Assembly: GCA_029215795.1 (NCBI GenBank)
Contig: JARDYH010000001.1
Span: 398,263,154-398,327,153, forward strand
Direction of reading: 5' to 3'
From: Anniella stebbinsi
Taxonomy: Eukaryota > Chordata > Lepidosauria > Squamata > Anniellidae
DNA length: 64,000 nucleotides
A program made the translations under genes and the position numbers. The notes below the pieces were generated by a model. The model made no database searches, was not told the DNA's origin, and worked only from the letters and a program-made list of their open reading frames with translations. Of the stretch, positions 21,494-33,990 are shown piece by piece; position 1 is the first letter of the stretch; each line of letters opens with the position of its first letter.

Positions 21494-23699
21494 TATCCTA
21501 AAACATGAAGGACTTACCCTTCGAAACCACCTAGAAGTACCACAAGTGCCTCCAACTGTGTGTATGTGTGTGTGTGTGGTATTGCTAAATTAAGATGATG
21601 TTTCCTAGCAGAACTAAGATTGTTGCTAAACGTTCTGTTCTAAAGAGCTGGAGCATTCCTCTCCTAAGCAAATGCTAGGCTAGATTTGTCTCATGGATGC
21701 TGCAGATAAAAGAGAGAGAGAAAGCTCAAAGGGTATTATTTAATCAATGTAAGTAGACGAAAGAATGTACAGTATAGAATGTACATATTTTAAATTAGAC
21801 ATTTTTATGGACCATTCTAGCACAATTTTTGTAAAGTGTCATGGTTTTTATAGAGCACATATAAAGTGCAGACATTTGCATTGATTACCATGCCATTTTT
21901 AAACTTAAAAAATCTGTTACATTCCATGTGTTTAGCGAGGACATTTTATGGTGCCCAGGTGAGCAGGATGATCCAGAGAGGGTTGGAAAAAGCTTTTACT
22001 CAGAGGGCTCTGTAGAACATTAGGTGCGAGATATCACCAGTATCCAAATACCAATCCTAATTCTGCAATGTTTTAAAGGGAGTAGGGATGCCCTTCTGCT
22101 GCCTTCTGTAGATAGGTTAGGCAGCTGTGATTCACAGTCTGAAGGGGAGGGAACTTTGCTCCTGGGATGTAGACTCCACTTCCAATGACCTCAGCATGAA
22201 TGAGCATTCAATGATCGTAGTAGGGCTTTCAGGGCAAATGAAAGTGCTGCAATTGTAGCAGCATCCCATGGTGCTTGGACCTTCATGCCCTTCTGCCACT
22301 TACAAAAATGGCATGTTGAGCAAACAGGTTCTCCTATGGATTTGCAAAGGTGTTTGTTTGGCTCAGTTAGGGTCCCATGGCTGATTGCCCGGTTTCACTC
22401 TGACACAGCAAAGCACCTTGATGCAAAGCCCTTGAGCGCGAGAGGAGCAGGCGGTGCAATTGCTAGCTAGAGCCTGGTGCAGAAGTCTTGGAGCTCCCAA
22501 ACGGTGTGGTCAGAGACAGATTTTCGCCAGCAGCTGAAATGCGTCACTACGCTTATCATGCTTTGCTAAGAACTTCTACTGTGGTGGAATACAGGGAACT
22601 TGCACAATTGGCATGTACGGAAAGGCATTTCTCGACACGCATTTTGAGTTTTAGTTATAAACATGTCTCTAAACATGTATGCACTGCGAGGGCTTTATAT
22701 GTGGTTTTAAAGGTTTTATTCAATCTGTTGTTTCACCCATTCACCGATTCTTTGCTCGCCTTTTCTCTGCACGGTTGCCATGTTTGCAGCTTTGCTATTT
22801 TACAGAAGGGGGCATCCTAATCCTCAGACTGCTGTATTGTTGCAGGCCGAATTACATGCGAACGTGGAATTAATGAGGAAATGGTACTTTGGTGGGTAGC
22901 TTTGAGGAGTGGACCTGTTCTGGAACACCATCATTTAAAATGTTGAGAAAGAGTTGTAGCTGCCTGCTGTGTAACAAATATGAGCGTGTCCCAAAAATAA
23001 CATTTGGGATTTTCAGAAACTTCAGTTATAACAAGGAAGAAGTCCTGGAAGCAGTAAAACCCATGCACATTTCTGCAAGGTTGCTTGCATATGGGTCTAC
23101 AGTTGGTGCTTCAAAAAGAATAAAGCTCTTCATAGAAATTGAAGGGTGAAGAACAAATCTTGATGGAGGAGACCCTGCTTCTGGACTAGAATGGGTAGGG
23201 TAGCAAAGGTACTGTGTCTGAACCCAGCTTTGAAGAAGACCAATTCCAAACTTGACTGTTTGGGGCCTCAGATCCAAAGGATCATATCCAGTTCCCCACA
23301 CGCTCCAACCATTGAGTGGGAGCAGAAGTCATAGACAAATCCCGTGGGGAGGCAGGCCAGGAGGGCAGCAGTTCATGTGGCTTGAATTTCTTTGAGTGTC
23401 TGAATAAACAAAGCCGAGAGCAGTCACTGAAGACTCGGCTACAAACGGCAGCTCCTGGACACAACACCAATGGGGCCTCTGAAGTGTCGATGCAGTGCGG
23501 GTTCATCTGAGCTTGCTTACATCTGACACTGCTCATGCTGGTTAAGATTTCCCAGGGGCATGTTGAGGCTTGGGAGAAAATTGGCTTGCTGCGAGGGTTG
23601 AAAGAATATCTGAAAGCATCCAGAGGACTCAAGGAGAGGTGGGTGTTGGGTTGGCAGAGTAGGAGACAGACCTGTAGGGCAGCATCCTTAGAGAATGCC

Positions 23700-23890
23700 G
23701 AGGGTCCACAGCTCAGTGGTAGAACCCCTGCTTTGCATGTAGAAGGTGCCAGGTTCAATCCCCAGCATCTCAAGGCAAGGCTGGGAAAGACTGTTGTCTG
23801 CGATATAGGAGAGCTTTTGCCTGTCAGAGTAAGACAGACTGAGCTAGATAGACTAAATGGTCTGATTCAGTATAAGGCAGCTTCTGATAT
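23700..23890 (+). repeat. tRNA-derived SINE in CGNL1 3' UTR
   Basis: The head resembles a tRNA gene, with an A-box-like CAGCTCAGTGGTAGAAC and a B box GGTTCAATCCC (23752-23762). The tail includes GACTAAATGGTCTGATTCAG and GTATAAGGCAGCTTC. It is not a functional tRNA: the 3' half and CCA-end pairing are absent. If the 3' UTR call is right, it is transcribed within CGNL1 mRNA. Confidence 0.75.
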
Positions 23891-24670
23891 TTCTGTAGGG
23901 TAGTTCTGTGCAGGACCCATTGGAATGAATAGGAATCATAAAATAGCACAGTAGCACATGCCAGTAAAGATTGCCCAGCAGAACATCTCAGTGGATGATG
24001 GTACCTGATGTTACTGAATGGGAGGTTATTTGGATTTTTCCTCCTCAAAAACCAACATTCTTGGGCCAACCTTGAAGGCACCATGTGGTGTTTACCTTCT
24101 TTCCCAGCAATGCATTCTCTTGTAAACCACCTTGGAAGGTCAATGCCCAATGACCACATAAGCTCCAATAATGCATACCTCCTTTAAGAGATATTTGCAT
24201 ACACTGGCTAATAGGAATAATTTGTCTTTTAAGTGGGCATGCTTTCCAGTAGGTGCCTCCTCCTCCTCCTCCTCTCTCTTCCAGTCTGTCAGCATTCATG
24301 GAAGACTCATTGCTAATGTTTGTAGCATGTAGATTGCACCATCCTTTGATAGAAGGGAACAAGAAACTGGAAGCTAATTGTGTTGACAATCAATTAGAAA
24401 CGCTATCTTGCGATTTTATTTTTTTTCCTGAAACTAAATATAAACTTCTATTTTACATTGTAGTTTTAGCTCTCCTTTTGCCTTAACGAGTCTAGGGCAG
24501 AATCCACTGGGAAGTTCCCTCATGCAGCCTTTCTTAATTTCAAGGGCTCATGCTGGAGAAATGTCCTGGTGGATTGTGTCTGTAAACGGATATACTCAAG
24601 CCATTTGAGAAAGGATCGAGGAATTTCTGCAGCTACCTCCGGTTATGCTAAATTGTAAAAGGTATTTTGA

Positions 24671-24676
24671 AATAAA
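24671..24676 (+). terminator. Candidate distal poly(A) signal of CGNL1
   Basis: This is a canonical AATAAA near the end of the unique sequence downstream of the CGNL1 stop, followed by T- and G-containing sequence. It is chosen as the distal end by position only. Confidence 0.4.
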
Positions 24677-24690
24677 TCACATTGGCTAAA

Positions 24691-26569
24691 TCCCTTGAGC
24701 TTTGGCGTTCATTGCATGGTCCTCGTTTCCTCTTCCCCAAGAGTCAAGACTCCCAGTAGGCAGAAGGAGATTTGGTGCATTAAGGGAGGCAGTGGGAGGG
24801 AGAGAGATCTGAGCCATGAGCATGCGCATTCCATTGGGAACTTCCCCTGTGCAAGCCCCATGGAAATGGGTCAGCAGTTGCCATTAGGAGTTGGCCCAAG
24901 GTCAGCATAACACTCCCCCCTTCTTTGCAATGGCTGAGAGTTTGGGAGCAGCCTGGTACTTCTGCATTTTCTCCTCAGCATTAAGCAGTTTAGTGTTCTG
25001 TCTACACACAGTTTAACACAAACAGGGACCTTTTGCTCAGATGCAAACGAGCGTCAAAACCTGGTTTCAAAGTCTTGTAGGTAGCCAACCACTGTTAGCA
25101 TCGGAGCAGACCAAACTCTGTATAAAAAGTATGTCATGCATCAAAACTTAGGGTTGGTTAAAATAAGGTGTGAGGGAGGGATTTATAAAGGATTTTTGAA
25201 GTATGATGTACTTTGCGGACAACCTCTTTCCATGTGATAGCTGTGTCCCTAGAGGAGAGACTTGAACCCAGATCGAACATTCTTATGGATTTCACTGGCT
25301 GTCACCTTCATGGGACATCCAATTTATGTGGAATAATAGATTAGTTTGAGATGAACCTTCTGTAGACTTCACTTCATAAATCTGAGTACTTAACGAATCT
25401 TGGTTGGTACAGTCAAGTAGCTCTTAACAGACGCAGAGGAATGGAGAGAGCAGTGAACCTCTCTGATCCTGGGGTAATTCCAGTGAGTGGGCCTGAGTGC
25501 TCTGCTGAAGTCTTTCAAATACAGGATTGCGTCAGGGGACCAGCAGAGAGATGGCTGCTTTAGCTACAACTGGCTCTCTTTTGTCAAGTGGGTACAGGGT
25601 GCCTTGTCTCTAGTAGAGTTTTGACGTAAGGAAGCCACCCTGATAAGAATGCATAGCATTGGAGTTCATCTGATGACACACCATGCAAAAATTGCATTCC
25701 AGATTCAGACAAAGCAACCTCGTTTAGCCCAGTATGGTGACAGCCACAGAAAACATTCCAACAATAGAAACACGTACATGGAAAACAATGAAATCAGAAA
25801 CTCAGACGTCTGGGAACAGCTGATGTTTAAGTAAAACTGGGGAAAGCATTCCACTGATTAAACACACTGTGCCTTTTAAGAAGGGTGATGAACACTTAAA
25901 CTAGGTCCTCTGGGGAGAATCCTAATCCTTTGCATGGTTCTGTAGCTGCTGATTGAATAGAATAGGAACAGGAGAGCTGGTGACACAAACATCTTTACGA
26001 ATGGAATGAAGAGGGGCTGTCCATAAGCTCCTGTGCCGTTCCTCCCTCTCTCAATATCCAAAGGCACCCTGGACTACCCATGGCCAATTCTATCATGCAC
26101 AGGGGCTAACTCAGGCATTGCTATCCATCCTTGATATCTTAACAGACCCACCCACCCCATGTAGATTCATGTGCAAACTAAGAAGCCTTTCTAACCACAA
26201 TATCCATCCCTGAATCAATGTTGCTAAAATGGCAGTGACTGGTATTATAGCTCGTTAGTACTACAACACTCTTTTAAGTGATATTGCACTATTTTAATAT
26301 TGTTTAAATTGTAGTTGGAAAGTGTTTTAGTGCTAATTAGAAGATGACAAAATGGTGCCCTCCACAAAGATAAGTGTCTGCTGAACTGCAGTAGATTTCC
26401 CCTGCTTGATATATCACCACTCATGTGAAAGCCCCACCTTTTTAAAAAGACAGAGTAGTGCTAAGGGCACCTATACCTGTGGAGACTGAGCAACTCCTCC
26501 AGTCTTCAGAAAAAATTAAGACTTTCTATAATAAGAAAAAAGACAGAAAAACCACAGGGAAAATGCAGG
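24691..26569. other. Intergenic, unrecognised
   Basis: The sequence is unique with no supported exon. Several short open frames lack conservation or splice context. Confidence 0.45.
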
Positions 26570-26705
26570 ATAAGAACATGAGAGCTGTGCTGGATCAGAC
26601 CAAAGTCCTCTCTAGTCCAGCATCCAGTCTCCACAATGGTCAACCAGATCCCCCAATAAGAACCTCACAAGCAGGACAGGAGTGCAAGAGCTCTTCTCGA
26701 ACACT
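26570..26705 (-). mobile_element. CR1-type LINE 3' end, reversed fragment
   Basis: GGATAAGAACATGAGAGCTG and GTGCTGGATCAGACC match the family at 8562 and 53948. Confidence 0.6.
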
Positions 26706-26727
26706 AGCTGCCTGGTACTTTTAATTG

Positions 26728-26806
26728 GATATGCTAGAGATTGAAGTTGGGACCTTCCACATGCAAAACATGTGCTCTATTACTGAGCAATGGGCCCTTG
26801 CCTGAC
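26728..26806 (-). repeat. tRNA-derived SINE head, reversed
   Basis: Read reversed, it carries the ACCTTCTGCATGCAAAGC-type promoter region of the 23700 SINE (here TGGGACCTTCCACATGCAAA and ATTACTGAGCAATGGGCCC). The tail is missing. Confidence 0.5.
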
Positions 26807-27769
26807 AGCTGCTCTACACACAGGAAAACCCCCACAGCCTTACTGTGGCTTTTGCCATCGCAGCATTCTCGTACCAGTCACTGCCACGTGATTTGGAACT
26901 GAAAACTTCCTTTCTTGTAAAGGCCCCATTAGACAGCGCTATCTATTGGTGGAGAGATCCCACAATATCTCGGATAATACCACATTATCTCTTTTTTTTT
27001 AATGTATGATTTTCAAGGGATAGAGCAGGAGCTGCCCTTGTTGTTGATGATGTTGTGTAATGCACCTGAAAACTTCCATAAGTAGCCAATCGCAAGTGTG
27101 TAATAAATTCCTTGTTTAGAAAACATCTGAGTAGATATGGGGAAGGAGTTAATTGGCATTTAGGTTTGTGGCAGAGTTTGCGTTTCTGACATGGTTTAGT
27201 GTGGCTGGTGAGTAGACATTTTAGATTAGTAGTCTGCAAGTGAGAACATGACCTGTATGAGAAAAGTATAATTGTTGTAATAGCCTAATAGTTACTGCGC
27301 TGGAATTTGTCACAGTTAAGGATGTGGCTGTAATGAAAACAACTGCAGTTTTACTTTTTGTCCACCAGATGGTAGCAGGATATGTTACTTAATCTTCCAA
27401 GGAGACAAAAATGCAAGCTGATCATGCTGGTCATTTAGAAAGAATCCAAACCTGAACAATTAAGACCTACTAAAAATCACAAAGCAGTGAGCCTTCTTTT
27501 GAGTTTCCTAGAATTCTCTCTTAGGCATAGTAAATCAGAATTCCTGGGTGCCTTGTAAGGCAGATAAGAGAAATAAAGAAGACTTTAGCAGCACCTACCT
27601 TAGCACCACTTGGGGACGATTTTTGATCCTGCCCCATTTTTTCTGCTCTAATCCAACATGCTCTAATGATGAGTGGTCATCATTTGTCTTTACTCCAGAA
27701 ACTAACTTGGGCAGGGGGTACTGTGTGGGTTGTGTGTTACTAGTGATTATAACTTATAGCTCTAGATTT
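26807..27769. other. Intergenic, unrecognised
   Basis: AT-rich sequence without exon or repeat structure I can support. Confidence 0.45.
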
Positions 27770-27966
27770 TTTACTTATTATATTCATGTCCCGCTTTTTT
27801 TCCTCCAAGGAACCCAAAGGGGTGTCCATAATCCATTTTATCCTCACAACAACAACCTTGTGAGGTAGGTTGGGCTGAGAGTCTGCAACTGGCCCAAAGT
27901 CACCCAGTGGGCTTCAATGGCTGAATGGGGACTAGAACCCGGATCTCCTGACTCCCAGTCCAACTT
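27770..27966 (-). repeat. tRNA-derived SINE, reversed
   Basis: It shares the body phrases AGGTAGGTTGGGCTGAGAGT and CTGGCCCAAAGTCACCCAGT and the reversed B box (GAACCCGGATC) with 715-942. Confidence 0.78.
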
Positions 27967-28830
27967 GGAAAAACCCCTCCCATTCCATGATTCTATAATC
28001 CCCAGAGTCTGTGTGTCGTGTGTACAAAGTCAATGTAACTGGGAGGTGTGTGCATTTGTGTGTATGTGCGGGGAGGTTGCAGATGCTTCAATGGGCAAGG
28101 TTTCCAAAAGTATCCAGTTATTCCCACCAATAATATCAAAATGCTGGGGAAAAAATAAACCACAGGTGTTTCCTGTCTCTGTGTGGTGAACTCATTGTCC
28201 ACTCTAATACATTTCCCATTGGGGTATGCCTTGAGCAGCAATAAATGAACTGAACAGAACCATAGACGTCAACAGGGATTTTGCCGTTGGCTTCACGGGA
28301 GGCAGGATCGGGGCCTGTTGCTATATTAGTCTCACGACAAATATTTTCCTAAAGCGTAGGAACACCGGAATAACTGTGACAGAACAAACTGATTGTCCCC
28401 TAGCCCAGTATCCTGTTTTTCATGCCAGAACGTTCCCCCAGATTATTCAAGCAGAGGGAAGGAAAAAACTCTCATCTCCGCCCCTCCCCCTGCAAAATGT
28501 TTTGCAAGTTGTACACGATGGCACAACAGCAAAGCACGCTGAAGGCTGAATCTTATCGAGTGGCAATCTTGGCCTTCACTAAACTCACCTCCCTTCTTTC
28601 ACTCCATCATTCAGTTGTATGATAGGCAGTCAGAAGAGCCCTTTGTTTTAGGAATCCACCCACCCCTCCAAATGAAATAGTTGTCTACAGCCAGGACTGG
28701 CCCTGCCATGCAGCAGAATGAAGCAACTTGCTTCAGGGAGCACCAGAGGAGAGGGTAGATGAAGCCAGGAACTGGTGTCTGAGCAATGTAGCAAGGCCTT
28801 TTTAAAGCATGGGCCGAGCAGAGTGCTGCT

Positions 28831-28835
<5 letters not shown>

Positions 28836-28863
<28 letters not shown>

Positions 28864-28990
28864 TTATTTATTACCCGCCTCTCTCTCCGGATCGAGGTGG
28901 GGAACAACATCATCATAAAACACACAAAACTGATTAAAAATACATAAAACCAATATATCATTAAAATACCAATAAAACACCAATAAGTAG
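28836..28990 (-). mobile_element. L2-type LINE tail with AAT microsatellite
   Basis: An AAT run is followed by the reversed tail ATTACCCGCCTCTCTCTCCG and GGTGGGGAACAACAT, the same subgroup as 9119 and 31286. Confidence 0.7.
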
Positions 28991-29023
28991 GTAACAGAAG
29001 TTTTATTAATTTCTTAAGGGTGC

Positions 29024-29085
29024 AATCCTATGCATGTTCAGACAGTAAAAAGTCCTACAACTCCCAGCATACCCCAACCATAAAA
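29024..29085. repeat. Half of palindromic repeat (ATCCTATGCATG type)
   Basis: GGTGCAATCCTATGCATGTT, then AAGTCCTACAACTCCCAGCA, forms one arm of the palindromic family seen more completely near 36985-37075. Confidence 0.45.
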
Positions 29086-29606
29086 TATTGATAGCTCAAA
29101 GTGGCTAACAACAGTACCGGTAAATTAAAACAACAGCTTTCAAAAGCAATTTACAATAATAAAATGTTGTGGGTTGGAACTATCTACACAGACACGTCCT
29201 TTTAGGATCCTGAATGCATAGTTAAAGCAACAGAATCTTCCTTTAAAGTGTGTCCTGCTGGTTGTATGCCTTTTAAAGCATCAGTGAGGGAGTGCATTTA
29301 AGGATGGCTCTAAATTAAAAAGAAATTATACTCCACAAGGCAAAAACATTTCTGATGTGGCAGTAGAATCCAAAAAGCACGATTCATGTCAGCTTAATTG
29401 GTTTATGGGAGGGGGGGAGAAAGAAAGGAAAATCAGGGAGGGGTCATGGAATGGGATAGCTAGAACCCTGAACAGCATAGCACACTACACTCCAGCATTT
29501 TGTTGCAGGGCTCCTTTTTTCCATTTTAGTTATGGATCTTTGGCTTGTCCCACAGTCTCAATGTAAATCAGGATTTTTTTTCCTGAAAACTGAAATGCAA
29601 CACAAA

Positions 29607-29832
29607 GGCTCAATTCGGATGACACGATAGGCAATGGTGGGCTAATAATCAATTTTACAGTTGTTCATCTAGGGGGTACTCCCCACACAACATGGTAATA
29701 AATAATAAACTGTGGTGTAGATTAGGATCAGCAATGAGTTGACTATGGCAGCATTCGGATTACACGATAGTCAAAACAACTGACGATTGTTTCCCCCACA
29801 CCAGTTGTTTATTGTGTCTTCCGAATTGAACC
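29607..29832. mobile_element. hAT-like foldback element (GGCTCAATTCGG ends)
   Basis: Left end GGCTCAATTCGGATGACACG and right end CTTCCGAATTGAACC are inverted. An internal copy of the terminus (GCATTCGGATTACACGATAG) lies at 29751. It is about 226 bp with no coding capacity. A clear target duplication was not found. Confidence 0.55.
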
Positions 29833-31039
29833 AATGTGTAAATAATCTGTTCTAGCGCTAGAGTAACAGCACATGACCCAACACCTATGGCCCGGGATTT
29901 ATCATGCACATCTAAAAAGATGAACAAAAATAAACACATCAATTTACAAACGAGTCTACTAAACAACCAGACTTACATTTTTAAAAATCATATGCATAGC
30001 ACTCAAAGTTGCTTAACCAGTCTGTAAGGCAAAACAGGAAGGCAGCCTTGTGGGCAGGCAGGCTTCGGGACTGTCCAGGGCTTAGATTAAAGGCAAGCTG
30101 ATGTGAAAGAGAAGTTTCAGGGGAAACTGGGACGAAGGACAGATCATGCTAATTGAGTTGCTCTACAGTGACTAGGAGGTGGAAGGGTATGTGTGGAAAT
30201 AGGCTGATACTGTACCTCCAGCTTGTATCAAGACACATTTCAATTAAAACATGGACTAGGAGAGTTGACTGTTTCTTCTGTCGGTTGACTGTCTCAAAGT
30301 TGGAGCATTTTAGCCATGGGCTTTTGTGGATCTTAGAGCTTCTCAGACATGCAAAAAAATGGAAAATCATGTTAGACTGGTTGGGTAATTGCTTTTGGTT
30401 TGGTCATTTACTTCAGTGTGTGAATCAGGAGCTATTTCATGTAGATCTACCAGTGGGAATGACAGTCGTAAATTTGAAGATTTGCTATGGATGAGCAAGC
30501 CTGACGAGCCTACGTGAGGGAGAATGTAGGTTGTTATTGGGGAGCTCTAGCAGGAGATGGATGTTACTTTGAAAATACTATGAATTTTTTCAGATAACTA
30601 GCACACACAACACATTTTCAAAGCATTTGGGTGTGTTTCCATGTCCTTCCCAGCAGAGGATTTGTTATTAAAAGGTGGGTGCTGCAGCTTACTACAGAAC
30701 CTAATTACAAAATTATCCCTCCTACTGGCATAATTTTGCTCCCATTAGTAAGTCACATGTTCATGGGAGCTCTAGTCCTTCCTTCAAAACATATTCTCCA
30801 TGTCAATATTTTACCCAACCATTATCTTAAAATGAATTATTGATAGAGTAATGGAGTAACAGAGTAGACAGAGACATTTCTCTCCCTCTTTCACACTCCT
30901 AAAATAAGGGGTACCCCAATTAACTCAATTGTCAATAGGTTCCGGACAAACACAATGCCAAAGGATTTAAAAGGGATTCATGGATAGGTCTGTCAACAGC
31001 ACTTTAGTCATGATAGCTGACTGATACCTTGATGCACAC
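29833..31039. other. Intergenic, unrecognised
   Basis: Unique-looking AT-rich sequence with no supported gene. Confidence 0.45.
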
Positions 31040-31215
31040 AGGCAGTATACCTTTATATAGTGCCTGGTGCTAGGGACAAACCATTGAGAATAGCCATCAG
31101 CATAGTATTTGGCATATGAACTTCCAGGGGCTGGGCTGGGGATCTGGATGGTCACCATTGGAAACAGAATGCCCAACTTGATGGAGTTTAGACTGCTATA
31201 GCAAGGCAAGCCTTA
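31040..31215 (+). repeat. CR1-type LINE tail, decayed
   Basis: The layout (CCTGGTGCTAGGGACAAACC, then CAACTTGATGGAGTTTAGAC) resembles the CR1 3' UTR at 18345, but it is strongly diverged. Confidence 0.35.
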
Positions 31216-31284
31216 CATTCTTATAAAGTATACTTTATTAAAATTATACTTTATTGAACCACCTCCAATTGGATGTAAGCAAAC

Positions 31285-31285
<1 letters not shown>

Positions 31286-31315
<30 letters not shown>

Positions 31316-32745
31316 CAATAATAATAATAATAATAATAATAATTTATTTATTACCCGCCTCTCCCTCAGGATCGAGGCGGGGAACAACATTAATACAAAA
31401 CCTCTGTAATATTTGGAATTCTTGTTTAAAGGTCAAAGTGCAAATCTATAAATAAAACAGAATGCCAATAAAACTGTGGCAGGTCAGTTGAAGAATACTT
31501 CCTGGAATAGAGCTGTTTTCAGGAGGCATTGAAAACAATGCAGTGTTGGCACTTGCCTGACCTACAGAGGCAGGGAGTTCCATAGAAAGGGGGCCACCAC
31601 ACGAAAGCTCTTATCCGGGTGGACTCCAGTAGGTTAATGTAGAACCACCAGGAGCTTGCCCTCTGATGACCTCAATGAACATGCAGGTTGGTAAGGGAGA
31701 AGACATATTCTCAGGTATCCTGGTCCCAAGTTTAGGGCTTTATACACTACCACAACCTTAAAACCAGACTTGTGAGCCAATAGGCAGCCAGTGCAGTTTC
31801 TTCAGCAAAGGAGTTGCATGCTGAAAGGGGGCAGCTCCTGACAATAGCTGAGCTGCTGCATTCTGCACTAACTCCAGTTTCCAGAGCAGCCTGAAGTGTA
31901 GCCCCAAATACAGTGCATTACAGCAATCCAGTCTTGATGTTTCTAGTACTTGCACCACTGTGGCAAAGCTATTCCTACCCAGGAGAGGCCGTAGTTGGTG
32001 AACCAGCCGAAGCTGGTAAAAGGTACTCCAAGCCGCAGTGACCACTTGAGCCTCCAGTGGCAGTGATGGATCTAGGAGTACCCAGAAACTACAGACCTGA
32101 TCTTTCAGAGGGAACTCAACCCCATCCAGAACAGGCAATAAGCCTATCTCCTGGATTTGGGAACGACTCAGCCACAGGGTTTCTGTCTTGCCAGGATTCA
32201 GTTTCACTTTATTGGCCCTCATCCAGCCTATGACCAAGTTTAGGCACTGATCAAGGACTTGCACAGCTGTCCTGATTCAGAAGTCACAGGGAGTTACAGC
32301 TCCCTAATGACCGCTCCCAGTGGCTTCATATAGATGTTAAACAACTTTGGGGACAAGATGGTACTCTGTGGAACTCCATAGCTCAATTGCCAAGGGGCTG
32401 AGGAATGGTCACCCAATGTAACTCTCTGAAATCAGCCCCACACTGATACCATGGACAATGGTATCAAAAGTCAATGATAAATTGAGCAGAATTAAGTGGG
32501 TTGCATTCCCCCTGTCCCACTCTCGATGAAGGCCATCCATCAGGGTGACCAGGGCTGATTCAGTCCCATAACCAGGACAAAACTGATTGGAATGGGCCCA
32601 GATAATCTGTATTGTCTGAGTGCCTGCAGTTGTTCCGCCACGATCCTCTCCAGTACCTTTCCTAAGAAAGGGGTATTTACAACTGGGTGTTAGTTGTCCA
32701 ATACTGTTGGATCCAGAGTGGGCTTCTTCAAAAGTGGTCACACTG
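31286..32745 (-). mobile_element. L2-type LINE, longest fragment, pseudogene
   Basis: The minus strand encodes in order a palm-domain region (GYGTESALVTLMDGLHREWD, then LLNLSLTFDTIVHGI in place of the usual catalytic LLDLSAAFDT type), a thumb/connection part (WMRANKVKLNPGKTETLWL) and VQNAAAQLLSGA, followed by the tail and an AAT microsatellite (31286-31342). Frameshifts and stops separate the pieces. It is a dead L2/CR1-group retrotransposon with 5' truncation. Confidence 0.85.
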
Positions 32746-32839
32746 CGGCCTACTTAAGGACAGCATTGACTACCCATTCCTGTAGAGAAGCATTCATCAC
32801 ACCCTGGACCCACCCAATCATACCCCCTCATGGGAGGAT

Positions 32840-33070
32840 AAAGCTATCGGTGGTTACTAGTCCTGACGGCTATATGCTACTGCCAGTATCAGAGACAGTA
32901 TGCCTTTGAATACCAGTTTCTGGGGTGCACAAGCAGGAGGATGCTATTGCACTTGTGTTCTACTTGTGTTCTGCCCATGAGCAGCTGGTTGCCCACTGTG
33001 TGAAAAGAATGCTGAACTAGATGGACCCTTGTTCTGATGGAGCATGGCTCTCCTTATGTTTGTATTCCTT
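32840..33070 (+). mobile_element. CR1-type LINE 3' end
   Basis: TGCTGAACTAGATGGACCCT and CTCCTTATGTTTGTATTCCT match the 6835 element, including the octamer-like terminus. Confidence 0.65.
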
Positions 33071-33989
33071 ATTCAAAACTGCAAAAACAAACAAAGAACA
33101 AACAAAATCACTAGATATCAATCGCGAAGGTTTTGCTTTCTACGGAAACAAACCCTTACTATCTGTCCACAATCCATCCCCTTCAACTGATGGTATGGAA
33201 GTTGTCTGATAGTCACTGTGTCCTGTCCAAGGCAAACTCTAAGGTTCCTTACAGCATTCTTTAAATTCACTCCTGTTATGCTTTTTCAATTTCCTCATTT
33301 CTCAACAAGAAAGTAATCACATTCTGGATTTGACAGAATAGGAAATCATGGCAATTGTGTGCAATTGACAATAACTCAATTTTGTTGCACACAATGTAAC
33401 TGTGATTTTAGGAGGTGTGCCACTTTTCTGCTTTCATCTGGCTCAATTGCTCAATTTAGGTTGTAATGGTGAATTCTAATCCTGATGCAACAATGCTGTT
33501 ATTCCTGTACTGCATATTGCTAAATGACACATGCACATATTCTAGAAATCTGCTTCTGCGTTGTTGTTGTTTTCCAGGAAATGTTGAATTTGTGCCAGTA
33601 TAGAGTTGAGGAATAATAATTAAAAAGTAGTGTCTGAAACATAAAGAACAAAAATGATATGGTTATTGTAGAATGAAATCTATAATTAGAATACAAAGCC
33701 ACAGTGAGCATCAAGGAGGAGAAAGAGCTGCTTATTCACTGATCTTCATGAGGAAAAATTGGAAAATATTTCCCAAACACCTGAAAATACAAAGTTTTTC
33801 TTGAACTTATTGTATGAGCTTCAAGAACTGCAATTTGGTTATAGACAAAATTAGATAGGAAATCCAAAGTAATTTGTGTACCCAAGGAGTTTGTGGCTTG
33901 TCTCATGTATTTGAGTAATTTGATTGGAGCTGATGATCTTTGGTCTCTTCCAGCTTTCCGATATCAAGAATCTCTTCCTTTTGAGGCAT
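33071..33989. other. Intergenic, unrecognised
   Basis: AT-rich unique sequence; nothing supported. Confidence 0.45.
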
Positions 33990-33990
33990 T

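Larger units (their letters stand above)
1..24690 (+). other. CGNL1: CGNL1 gene, 3' part (cingulin-like 1 / paracingulin)
   Basis: This span covers the last eleven coding exons and probable 3' UTR of CGNL1; the upstream exons (head domain and start of the rod) lie left of the window. Paracingulin is a cytoplasmic plaque protein of tight and adherens junctions that binds ZO-1 and recruits Rho-family GEFs such as Tiam1 and GEF-H1 (known for the family, not seen here). The spliced exons give 500 residues made almost wholly of heptad-rich, Glu/Lys/Gln/Leu-rich coiled coil, then a short acidic tail with the motif STDGESLYEAP, close to the human CGNL1 C-terminus as I remember it. Human CGNL1 is about 1300 residues, so roughly 40 percent is present. 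All splice phases agree and no exon carries a stop. Cingulin (CGN) is the closest alternative, but the tail motif and the neighbouring MYZAP favour CGNL1. Confidence 0.93.
21339..24690 (+). other. CGNL1: Probable CGNL1 3' UTR
   Basis: About 3.35 kb after the stop is mostly free of recognisable repeats, unlike the introns, apart from one tRNA-type SINE at 23700-23890. AATAAA motifs occur at 21488-21493, 23119-23124, 23403-23408 and 24671-24676. The last is the best candidate for the distal poly(A) signal, because repeat-rich sequence follows within a few kb. The exact end cannot be read from sequence alone, and shorter isoforms ending at the first signal are possible. Confidence 0.6.

Noticed and set aside
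23700..23775. Possible functional tRNA gene
   Set aside because: A- and B-box-like motifs are present, but the cloverleaf 3' half is missing and the tail is that of a SINE.
31758..32741. Possible intact reverse transcriptase gene
   Set aside because: The frames are broken by stops and frameshifts and the 5' part is missing, so it is a dead LINE copy.
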